Shown: positions 1 through 7,159 of the stretch, in pieces
Layout: every line of letters begins with the position of its first letter
Position numbering within the stretch: position 1 is the stretch's first letter
Source: Chitinophaga sp. XS-30
Lineage (GTDB): Bacteria > Bacteroidota > Bacteroidia > Chitinophagales > Chitinophagaceae
Assembly: GCF_008086345.1 (NCBI RefSeq)
Contig: NZ_CP043006.1
Location: 2,354,032-2,418,031, forward strand
DNA length: 64,000 nt
Direction of reading: 5' to 3'
Notes under the pieces: model-generated
The model's input: the letters and a program-made list of their open reading frames with translations, nothing else
The model's database searches: none
What the model was told of the DNA's origin: nothing
Program-made: the position numbers and the translations under genes

Positions 1-1
1 T

Positions 2-109
2 GATAAGCGTATGGGCATATGCATGGATTACTTTGAAGAATATGAAGATGGTGTGTTGCTAGCAAAGCATGAGTTAGGTTTCTGGGGATTGTCGGGGTGG
101 ATATCTTAA
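2..109 (+). CDS. C-terminal tail of an unrecognised protein, cut by the window edge
   Basis: An open frame enters from the left edge and ends at TAA after 35 codons. The tail is acidic and aromatic (it includes DYFEEYEDG and ends GLSGWIS). Too little is visible to name a family. It lies on the same strand as two small AT-rich genes that follow, so it may belong to the same toxin/immunity-type strip; that is inference from context only. Confidence 0.45.
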   Translation, partial: DKRMGICMDYFEEYEDGVLLAKHELGFWGLSGWIS

Positions 110-236
110 TGTATGGTTTGTAACTTAGTAAAGCTCCCGATATGACACAAGAAGTTATTTTGTCTATCATTATTTGAACGAGAATATGATCGAAGAGCCA
201 CGTTCGTTGTAAAATAGTGAATTATTAAACAGAAGT

Positions 237-479
237 ATGTCGAATATCGAAAGAGTTATTGCTTATTATGAAAAGCAAGGAGAGAAATTTATTGATGAAT
301 ATGCCGTAGACATTGATTTAGCTTTATTGCGGGAGCTTTGGGAAGCATATGCTGATGATCCAATGTATTATATGGTTTATCCAGTAGGTGAGCTGCAGAA
401 AGAAAAGCTTGAGGAGTTATTAGGCGAAAAGCTGGATTTTAAGAGATATGCATATTATTTAGAGTGCCACTCCCTTTAA
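237..479 (+). CDS. Small acidic protein, immunity-like (DUF7683-like)
   Basis: An 80-residue protein without signal peptide or membrane segment, rich in Glu, Asp, Tyr and Leu. The C-terminal half (DDPMYYMVYP, then FKRYAYYLEC) resembles from memory small proteins of the DUF7683 type found beside polymorphic toxins; no search was possible, so this is tentative. The local DNA is much more AT-rich than the rest of the window, as is common for recently acquired immunity genes. Start ATG at 237 is the only reasonable start. No toxin gene is visible; it would lie left of the window if present. Confidence 0.6.
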   Translation: MSNIERVIAYYEKQGEKFIDEYAVDIDLALLRELWEAYADDPMYYMVYPVGELQKEKLEELLGEKLDFKRYAYYLECHSL

Positions 480-599
480 AGTAGGGGAAGACGACCGTTT
501 TCATTCCATACGGATTTTTTGCTTCTGCTGCTGTTGCAATGAAAGGTTGAAAGCATATCAATTTCTGCAGCATTCCTTTTTACGTTCTCAAACGTAGTT

Positions 600-1052
600 G
601 TGATCAATGTTATTTTTGATTTTCTATATTACCTGCTTTACAAGGTCTATGCACACTTCAACGAAAGAAGTGCGAAATCAACTGCCGCTGCAATAGTAGG
701 GGGAATGCAAGCAATGAATGTGCTGACTGTAGTTATGTTGATTCAATCCATAGTTAATCCTAAAGGGAAAATTGGTAAACTTATCGCTGTTGTATTGTTC
801 ATCTTCTTTCAGGTAGTCACCTATATAAGGTATATGTATCGGAAGAGCTATTCTGTCAAAGTAATAGAAAAAGAGTGGTTGGAGGTAACAGAGTCAGCGA
901 GAGAAAGAAGAAAGGTTTTCTTTTTTCTATACGGAGCTATAAGTATAGTTGGTTTCTTCGGATTAGCCATATATCTTGGTTTCAAAAAAATAGGAATTGA
1001 TTGGGGAAATACAATATTTATGCGAATAGTTAATATCGATATGATCTTATGA
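600..1052 (+). CDS. Small multi-pass membrane protein, unknown
   Basis: A 150-residue protein with a GTG start in this frame. Three hydrophobic stretches are visible: about residues 28-50, 58-77 and 106-127, with a charged cytoplasmic-looking segment (EKEWLEVTESARERRK) between the second and third. No family recognised. It shares the AT-rich composition of the two preceding genes and is on the same strand, separated by about 120 bases. It could be a membrane immunity protein against a pore-forming or membrane-acting toxin, but nothing in the sequence proves this. Confidence 0.5.
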   Translation: MINVIFDFLYYLLYKVYAHFNERSAKSTAAAIVGGMQAMNVLTVVMLIQSIVNPKGKIGKLIAVVLFIFFQVVTYIRYMYRKSYSVKVIEKEWLEVTESARERRKVFFFLYGAISIVGFFGLAIYLGFKKIGIDWGNTIFMRIVNIDMIL

Positions 1053-1116
1053 CATTTGATTGGAGTGGCCAGGAGTGCCATGCTGAACCAACTTGTTCCT
1101 GGTACTAGTGTCGAGA

Positions 1117-2304
1117 TCATACAAACCTACCCAAAAACCTCACCCTCCTCAGCAAAACTGCAGCCCCCCAACTTAAAAAAAACGAAACAACAAACACCAC
1201 CATAAACTTGACCGACGCCCCCGCTTCCACGGGCAGTAGCGCAAACTGCAACCAGGTGACAAACACAAAATGGATCAGGTAAATCAGGTAGGCATTATGG
1301 TTTAAGGATGTCCATATGCGACCGGTGCTGTTCACCATCTTCCTGTAAGTTGTCATAAATGCTATAGTGCTCAACACACAGGAAGCGGTATAGATCGAAA
1401 AATATATCATCCACGCGGTAAATTCCTTTAGTTTCCCAGATACGACCAGGTCCCTGAGAATGTTATATTCCGTAAGTATGGTCAGGAAGAGGAATGTAAG
1501 CAAGGCAAAGAACACCCAGGTTTTCCATTGTCTTGCAATACCCGATTCAGCGGCGAACAGATGGGCGTTAAAGCGCCCTATGCCAAGAATTACTCCCAGC
1601 ATAAAATAACCGAAATAGAGTAGTAGCCGGCTGAGCTGAAAATCAAAAGGGCCAACTCCGGTCCAGGTGCCGGCGCCGACATTATGAGCCAACGGGACGT
1701 ACAATATCCATGTAACAAGATAAAAAACGAGGAACAGCACAATGCCCTTTTTTACGTTGTTGAGCTTGTCTGCCAGGTATGTATAAAAGTTGTGAAGAAA
1801 GCGATACGTAACTGCAAAGACCAGGTTAAACAAAAACAACACCCAGATAAACCAGGGCGGGCCGACTGGCCAGTTTTCGACAGTGAAAAAGTCCTGAATG
1901 TAATCTGTTACGTTTAACGAGTTATGGGCAATATAATAGGACGGGAAATAGGCGATGAGCATGAGTAATGTTCCACCAAAGAAGAAAGGTAGAAAAAGCC
2001 GGTAGAACCTGTCCCTGATGAAACGCCAGGGGCCTTTCTTATCAATGCTGCCCGATAGGAACAGCCCGCCGATCAGGAACATGAGGGACATGAAAAAGAT
2101 ATCATTGAAGTTGACAAAAACATCCAATCCTTTCCATCGCTGTACATCCACGATGGCATGTGTGGAGCGGATATAGGCGGTCTTGTCAAAACTGGCAAAG
2201 GTGGTATAAGCTAAAGCAGCGTGATGGGCTATGACCAGGATGGTGATGCTTGACCTTAGGTTATTGACCCAGTCTGTGCCTTGATGGAGTGATTTTGTCT
2301 TCAT
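1117..2304 (-). CDS. Acyltransferase family 3 membrane protein
   Basis: A 395-residue polytopic membrane protein of the acyltransferase-3 family (PF01757, OpgC/OafA-like), which transfers acyl groups from the cytoplasmic side to sugars or other extracytoplasmic acceptors. N-terminal NNLRSSITILVIAHHAAL fits the family's first helix with its conserved HH/H motif. About ten hydrophobic segments follow, with the family-typical 'YLIYLIHF' near residue 345. The substrate cannot be told. It stands alone on the minus strand, flanked by the AT-rich strip and a 490-bp gap. ATG start at 2304 is consistent with an immediate family-like N-terminus. Confidence 0.85.
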   Translation of the reverse strand: MKTKSLHQGTDWVNNLRSSITILVIAHHAALAYTTFASFDKTAYIRSTHAIVDVQRWKGLDVFVNFNDIFFMSLMFLIGGLFLSGSIDKKGPWRFIRDRFYRLFLPFFFGGTLLMLIAYFPSYYIAHNSLNVTDYIQDFFTVENWPVGPPWFIWVLFLFNLVFAVTYRFLHNFYTYLADKLNNVKKGIVLFLVFYLVTWILYVPLAHNVGAGTWTGVGPFDFQLSRLLLYFGYFMLGVILGIGRFNAHLFAAESGIARQWKTWVFFALLTFLFLTILTEYNILRDLVVSGKLKEFTAWMIYFSIYTASCVLSTIAFMTTYRKMVNSTGRIWTSLNHNAYLIYLIHFVFVTWLQFALLPVEAGASVKFMVVFVVSFFLSWGAAVLLRRVRFLGRFV

Positions 2305-2790
2305 GCTGGAGCCATAAATGGTGACGAGTATATCGGGGGACAGGTAACTGCGTTTTTTTGAGTCATTTCTTCTTTGTTATAGGTCTTGACAATGGGAATA
2401 GCGCGTTTTTTGAGCATTTCTGGTAGATGAAATTAAGCTAACAGACGTATTTTTTCAACTCTTCCTGTTAGTACAGGTCTTTTTCTGTTTTGGGTGGTAC
2501 TTAAAGAGAGGGGATAGGGTGTGTATCCGTGCATAACGGAGGAATAGTACAAGGGACACTGAGAGGTCACCCTGGGAATACCGGGGAAAAGGTGGACTTA
2601 TAGCGGTGGTGATCTTTTGTTGTGTTGGGCGTGAGTTATGTGAGGGTAGCTGCGAGAGGGGATAGTTTATCCATAATCAGGGCCGCCCGCAGGTGCTGGC
2701 TGCGGGGAAGTTCGTGGGTTGCCGTATGTAAGGGTATGTGGTTTTCAGGATAGTTTGCTCACCAAAAATCAGTGCTCAAGGCGGGATAGC
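2305..2790. other. Intergenic stretch without recognisable gene
   Basis: Nearly 490 bases with stops in all frames and no credible ORF. The part next to the acyltransferase start must contain its promoter but no clear TAnnTTTG box was found. No convincing terminator or repeat was seen. Confidence 0.5.
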
Positions 2791-3552
2791 CTATTCCCTT
2801 TGTATGATGTAGGTGGATTGTTCGCGTGAAGAGGGGAACAGGGCATCCAGGCGCTGCCGTATGGCAATCTCCCTGGGACATTCGGGTTTATGGAAGAGCT
2901 GTTGGGTGACCGGCTCCTGCACCGCTACGATATCCGCGGCCACATATTTCCGGTTGCCGGAGGGATGGCCGTCCTTCATGGCCCTGACCTGCAGGGTGAC
3001 TACCAGCGTTCCCTTCCCCGGCGCATCTACAGATAATGCCGCCCCGGCGAAAGGCTCCCGGGTATCGAGGACAAGAATGGCGGTTTCCGTATGCACCACC
3101 TTTCGTTCCGCAAAGCTGATGCATGCTGCGATCACTTTTACCTCCAGGGCGGTGAAGCCTTTGATCTGCGCCAACGCTTGCGCGGGGATATGTAATATCC
3201 CATCCGTGGATAATACCGGCGCCACACGGAAGAACTTGTCTATCCCCGTATAGCGGTTGAACTGGAAACCTGCTATGGCCCCCGGGTTGTTACACCCGCC
3301 TTTGATAATAGCTTTATTCAACCGGTTAACCCGGCTGCCATCTGAACGGATATCTAGCTCCTGCGCGAAAGCGCTTCTGATAAGCCGCCCTTTTCGGCTG
3401 GCGGCGCCGAAGCGCTGTGCAGCCTGGCGGGTGGCGGAGGTCTGCCTGACGGTCTCCGGCATGCAGCGCATGAAATGTTTGCCGTTGCGGTTGTAACCGA
3501 TCAGGTTACCTACTCTCCCTGTAAAGGTGAGCAAAGATGTTTGTCTGCCCAT
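2791..3552 (-). CDS. DUF6266-like protein of unknown function
   Basis: A 253-residue soluble protein. The N-terminus carries GRVGNLIGYNRNGKHFMR followed by PETVRQTSATRQAAQRFG, a pattern resembling the 'GKVGNvvGy..nGk..iRs.P' opening of the Bacteroidota family DUF6266. An upstream in-frame TTG exists six bases earlier, but ATG at 3552 gives the more natural start. The middle has beta-rich stretches, including an SFAERKVVHTETA region. No catalytic motif is evident. Proteins of this type often occur as isolated genes; a phage-structural origin has not been shown. Neighbouring genes give no functional clue. Confidence 0.65.
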   Translation of the reverse strand: MGRQTSLLTFTGRVGNLIGYNRNGKHFMRCMPETVRQTSATRQAAQRFGAASRKGRLIRSAFAQELDIRSDGSRVNRLNKAIIKGGCNNPGAIAGFQFNRYTGIDKFFRVAPVLSTDGILHIPAQALAQIKGFTALEVKVIAACISFAERKVVHTETAILVLDTREPFAGAALSVDAPGKGTLVVTLQVRAMKDGHPSGNRKYVAADIVAVQEPVTQQLFHKPECPREIAIRQRLDALFPSSREQSTYIIQRE

Positions 3553-3679
3553 GAGCAATTGTTTTTGATGTTACCCAAAAATAACGAAATCCGGGGAGGA
3601 AGGTTCACGAATGGGTTGGAGGATATCAATTTCTCCCTCATCAATAACTATTTCTCCCTGAATGGTTAGTACACCAAAC

Positions 3680-3687
3680 TACTTTTG
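3680..3687 (+). promoter_or_regulatory. Candidate -7 box of the HmuY-like lipoprotein operon
   Basis: TACTTTTG matches the Bacteroidota -7 consensus TAnnTTTG and lies 46 bases before the ATG at 3734. No good TTTG -33 element is present 19-21 bases upstream, so the call rests on one box. Confidence 0.4.
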
Positions 3688-3733
3688 CACTCCGGAAACA
3701 GTACACATTTTACTAGCAAGAAAAATTTAAACT

Positions 3734-4528
3734 ATGATAAGTTTTAACGAGCGAACTATGCCTCGCCGCAACCAACTATTGACAGTCATTTATGCGCTTG
3801 CCGTTGCATCTTTTACACTGATCACTTCCTGTTCAAAGAATGATACCGTTACCCCGGAGGAACCACCGGTAGCGGAAGACACAACCTATTACCGGGTTTA
3901 CCGTGTTGAAAATCTCTATGCCCCGGTGGATGATGCCAATCCTACCGCCGCCCCCCCGGTTTTCTTCTTCAACCTCTCCACCAGGAAGCATGTGCAGGCA
4001 GACTACGCGAAAACGACGGACTGGGATGTCGCGTTCGGCAGCCTGTACAACAGCATCCTCAGCGGCAATAACGGCCTCAATTCCGGCAACTATGGTGCTG
4101 GCGCTGCGGGTATAGGCGGCATCTGCATCCTGGAGAAACATTTCGATGAGGTGACCGATATCCCGGCAGAAACAGCGTTCAGCACCCAAAAGGATATCGT
4201 AGGCCTGGATGCTGCCGGCGCTTTTGGTACGGGGACCGGATGGTATATGTATGATTTCGGCGGCACCATTGCGGGAGACGGCAGCTATGAAAAGCAGCAC
4301 GTTGCCTACGCGCTGGGCGAGGGGCTGACCCTTTCCAACGGCAGCGAACTGGCGCCCAGGACCATCGTGGTGCGTACCGCAAAAGGGGATTTTGCAAAGA
4401 TCAAAATGATCAGCGTGTACGAGAATGCCTACACGCCGGACCAGTGGTTCCGCGAAACGCCGCACATGTATTTCACTTTTGAGTACGTGCTCGTTCCCAA
4501 AGGTAGCACGAAGTTCGAAATAAAATAA
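3734..4528 (+). CDS. HmuY-family lipoprotein
   Basis: A 264-residue exported lipoprotein. The signal peptide ends in a lipobox LITSC (Cys about residue 33); an in-frame ATG at 3758 is an equally good start for it. The mature part shows HmuY-like hallmarks: FFFNLSTRKHV, the TTDWDVAFGS block, and near the C-terminus TIVVRTAKGDFAKIKMISVY. HmuY proteins bind haem or serve as surface ligand-binding partners of TonB-dependent receptors in Bacteroidota. Two more lipoprotein genes follow at short spacing (23 and 7 bp), suggesting one operon. Unlike the usual arrangement no TonB-dependent receptor is next to it, so the ligand is open. Confidence 0.75.
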   Translation: MISFNERTMPRRNQLLTVIYALAVASFTLITSCSKNDTVTPEEPPVAEDTTYYRVYRVENLYAPVDDANPTAAPPVFFFNLSTRKHVQADYAKTTDWDVAFGSLYNSILSGNNGLNSGNYGAGAAGIGGICILEKHFDEVTDIPAETAFSTQKDIVGLDAAGAFGTGTGWYMYDFGGTIAGDGSYEKQHVAYALGEGLTLSNGSELAPRTIVVRTAKGDFAKIKMISVYENAYTPDQWFRETPHMYFTFEYVLVPKGSTKFEIK

Positions 4529-4551
4529 TTCATCAATACGCAACGAAAAGC

Positions 4552-5526
4552 ATGAGAAAAAATATCCCTGTGCTGCTCCCCTTATTATTCATCATGATAA
4601 TGGCAGGGTGCACCAAGAAAGTGTCATTACCGGAGATACAGACGGGCTGTATCGCAAAGTTCGAGATAGCGACTGCCTATGGCAATATTCCGGCTATTAT
4701 CAATGACGACAGCAGGCAGATCACCCTTCAGCTGCCCTACTATCTCTATGATCTGAAATTCGTGGACCCGGAGATCCGGCTGGCTGAAGGCGCTACCATC
4801 ACCCCGGCGAGCGGGGAGAGGGTTGATCTGTCCGCAACGCCTGTTCAATATACCGTTAAAACACGCAATGGCACGGTGGAAACCTATACCCTCATGCGGG
4901 AGATATTGCAGCTGGGTACACAGCTCAATGAACTGTCCACCGCGGAAGATACATTTACCTCCACCATGCTGCGGAACATCGCCATCAACGGCTCCCATCT
5001 GATCCCGGATACCAATAGCGTAAGGGTCATACTCACCAACACCGCAGGGCAGCAGTTTACCTTCACTCCCAGGGAAGTGTCCCAGGAAACGGTTATCCTG
5101 TATATCTATGACGATAATACGATCGACAGCGGGCTGTATCATGTGCAGGTAAAGAACCTCAACGATACCGTGTCCCTGCAATACCCCATCCGTATCAACT
5201 ACCCGGAGCCGTACCTGAACCTGTCCTACCGGAAAGACACGGTGAAGCAAGGGGACGTCCTTACCATTACCGGCACCAGCATCCGGGGGCTGGAGGCTTT
5301 TGCCATCTATAGCAACACCGGCCGTACCAGTGATATCGCTGCCTACTATCATCTGGAGATCGTATCCAGCTCCTTGTCTGAATTGAAGCTGAAAATACCG
5401 GATGATCTCCCGGCAGGGCAGTATCCTTCTTCCGGCAGCATTCTCCGAACACGCCAGCAGTTCAACGGCGGCGCATACATTTCAAAGAATTATTCCCAGT
5501 GGGTATTAGTGGTTGAACCAAAATAA
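4552..5526 (+). CDS. Surface lipoprotein with DUF5018-like and IPT/TIG-like domains
   Basis: A 324-residue lipoprotein: signal peptide with lipobox IMAGC (Cys 20). Residues about 35-115 resemble the DUF5018-like beta domain (EIRLAEGATITPASGERVDL, then YTVKTRNGTVETYTL), found in many Bacteroidota surface lipoproteins of binding operons. A later part (about 230-320) resembles an IPT/TIG Ig-like fold (KQGDVLTITGTSI). Likely a surface binding protein working with the HmuY-like protein upstream and the paralogue downstream. No enzyme motif seen. Ligand unknown. Confidence 0.7.
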   Translation: MRKNIPVLLPLLFIMIMAGCTKKVSLPEIQTGCIAKFEIATAYGNIPAIINDDSRQITLQLPYYLYDLKFVDPEIRLAEGATITPASGERVDLSATPVQYTVKTRNGTVETYTLMREILQLGTQLNELSTAEDTFTSTMLRNIAINGSHLIPDTNSVRVILTNTAGQQFTFTPREVSQETVILYIYDDNTIDSGLYHVQVKNLNDTVSLQYPIRINYPEPYLNLSYRKDTVKQGDVLTITGTSIRGLEAFAIYSNTGRTSDIAAYYHLEIVSSSLSELKLKIPDDLPAGQYPSSGSILRTRQQFNGGAYISKNYSQWVLVVEPK

Positions 5527-5533
5527 TATATCG

Positions 5534-6481
5534 ATGTACATTACAAATAAATTCCGGCGGCCTTTTGTAAAAAATGCAGCCATTATGCTGATGATACTGT
5601 CGGCCTTATCGTGTAAAAAAGAATATGAACAATACGGGCTGAACGGCATCTCGTCGTTTGCTTTTGCCGATACGGCCAATGCGAAAACGCATACCGCTTA
5701 TATCGATATGGACAGCAGCGCCATCGTCATCAGTTGGCTCTATCAATGGAAGGATGTGGACAGCATAGCCCCGGTGATCACGCTTCCCGAAGGTGCGGTG
5801 ATCTCTCCTGAAAGCGGCACCGCCGTTGCTTTCAGGAATGGCACGGAATATACCGTGACCGCGCAGGACGGCACCAAAAGGACCTTCAGGCTGAAGAAGG
5901 CATTAATGCAGCCAATTCCTTCTTTCTCCATCTTCGGGGATTCGATGATCGTAAGAAAGGGCACATCGAACGGGTTTATGGTGTCCAATGCCATCACAGA
6001 CCTGGCACATACCAGCGGCGCCCTGGTGAACAATGCAACGGCTGCGGTTACGGGTGTGAATATTTCAACGATTACGTCGGAAAGGATCGGTTTCGACATC
6101 CCGCTTGAGCTGCCAACGGGTTATTATACCTTCCGCCTCACAACGGGCCGGTACACCATGGATGCGGATATGGTGCTGCATATCCTTTCGCCTATACCAA
6201 CTATCACATCCACAGCGCCTGCAGCGGATTTGCAGGCGGGTGACCTGATCACCTTCACCGGAAAGGGGTATGGGGATATTGCAGCAGTCCTGTGCAGCTT
6301 GTCCTATAATGGAGAATATATTCCCTTTGCGGTGGAATCGCAGACGGCCACTACGCTGACGGTGAGGGTCCCGGCGGATGCCCCGGCCGGCACATACACC
6401 TATGCCCGGCTGATCTCTCCGGACACGGGAGAAAATACATTGCCATTATCAACAGGGAGACGGTTTACTGTTATCCCCTGA
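5534..6481 (+). CDS. Surface lipoprotein with DUF5018-like and IPT/TIG domains
   Basis: A 315-residue lipoprotein, paralogous in architecture to the preceding gene. ATG at 5534 is preferred over an upstream TTG that would overlap the previous gene. The signal peptide ends LSALSCKK. Next comes a DUF5018-like domain (LPEGAVISPESGTAVAF, then YTVTAQDGTKRTF), and a C-terminal IPT/TIG-like domain (IPTITSTAPAADLQAGDLI, VRVPADAPAGTY). The gene ends 6 bases before a strong terminator, closing the three-gene operon. Role: probable cell-surface binding or scaffold protein; no catalytic residues recognised. Confidence 0.7.
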   Translation: MYITNKFRRPFVKNAAIMLMILSALSCKKEYEQYGLNGISSFAFADTANAKTHTAYIDMDSSAIVISWLYQWKDVDSIAPVITLPEGAVISPESGTAVAFRNGTEYTVTAQDGTKRTFRLKKALMQPIPSFSIFGDSMIVRKGTSNGFMVSNAITDLAHTSGALVNNATAAVTGVNISTITSERIGFDIPLELPTGYYTFRLTTGRYTMDADMVLHILSPIPTITSTAPAADLQAGDLITFTGKGYGDIAAVLCSLSYNGEYIPFAVESQTATTLTVRVPADAPAGTYTYARLISPDTGENTLPLSTGRRFTVIP

Positions 6482-6486
6482 TAAAA

Positions 6487-6522
6487 AACAGCCTGCCGGT
6501 TGGTAATTCCCGGCAGGCTGTT
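6487..6522 (+). terminator. Hairpin terminator of the lipoprotein operon
   Basis: A perfect 13-bp stem (AACAGCCTGCCGG and its complement) around a 10-base loop directly after the last lipoprotein gene. The left side has an A-run and the right side ends TTCCTGTTC, so it may act on both strands between convergent genes. Confidence 0.75.
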
Positions 6523-6583
6523 CCTGTTCTCCAGCAGATGTCATCGCCATTTCCTGCATCAACTGCAGAGCGTCAACGACGGA

Positions 6584-7159
6584 CTACTTTACCCTATGCT
6601 TCCAGCAGGAAACAATATGATCATTCACCATCCCCGTGGCCTGCATGTACGCATAACATATCGTTGATCCCACGAATTTGAACCCCCGCTTCAACAAGTC
6701 CTTGCTCATGGCGTCGGATTCCGGCGTACGGGCAGGTACCTGGCTCAGGGAAGTAAAACGATGGTCAACCGGCTTTCCACCCACAAACTGCCAGATATAT
6801 CTATCGAAACTCCCGAACTCCTGCTGCACGGCAAGGAAAGCTTTGGCATTGCCAATGGTGGCATTGATCTTTAAACGGTTGCGGATAATCCCGGGGTCCT
6901 GCATCAGCTTTTCCACTTTGGCAGGCGTATATCGCGCGATCTTTTGCGCATTCCAGTGATCAAAGGCTTTGCGGTAGGTCTCCCGCTTGGTGAGCACGGT
7001 GTACCAGCTTAGTCCGGCTTGCGCGCCTTCAAGGTTGAGCATCTCGAAGAGATGGGTGTCATCGTGATTGGGAATGCCCCATTCCTTATCGTGGTAATCC
7101 ATATACAGCTGGTCTTTCAGGCACCAGCTGCAGCGGACGATATCCTTTACAGTTCCCAT
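6584..7159 (-). CDS. tag: DNA-3-methyladenine glycosylase I
   Basis: A 191-residue protein that aligns almost end to end with E. coli Tag, which removes 3-methyladenine from DNA in base excision repair. Visible equivalents: zinc ligands Cys10, His23, His181 and Cys185; the 3mA-binding residues Tyr22, Glu44 (LEGAQAGLSW) and Trp52; and the strongly conserved LLKRGFKFVGSTICYAYMQA near residue 160. It overlaps the 3' end of the DUF4954 gene by 13 bases, so the two are probably co-transcribed; nothing suggests a functional link. Confidence 0.95.
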   Translation of the reverse strand: MGTVKDIVRCSWCLKDQLYMDYHDKEWGIPNHDDTHLFEMLNLEGAQAGLSWYTVLTKRETYRKAFDHWNAQKIARYTPAKVEKLMQDPGIIRNRLKINATIGNAKAFLAVQQEFGSFDRYIWQFVGGKPVDHRFTSLSQVPARTPESDAMSKDLLKRGFKFVGSTICYAYMQATGMVNDHIVSCWKHRVK

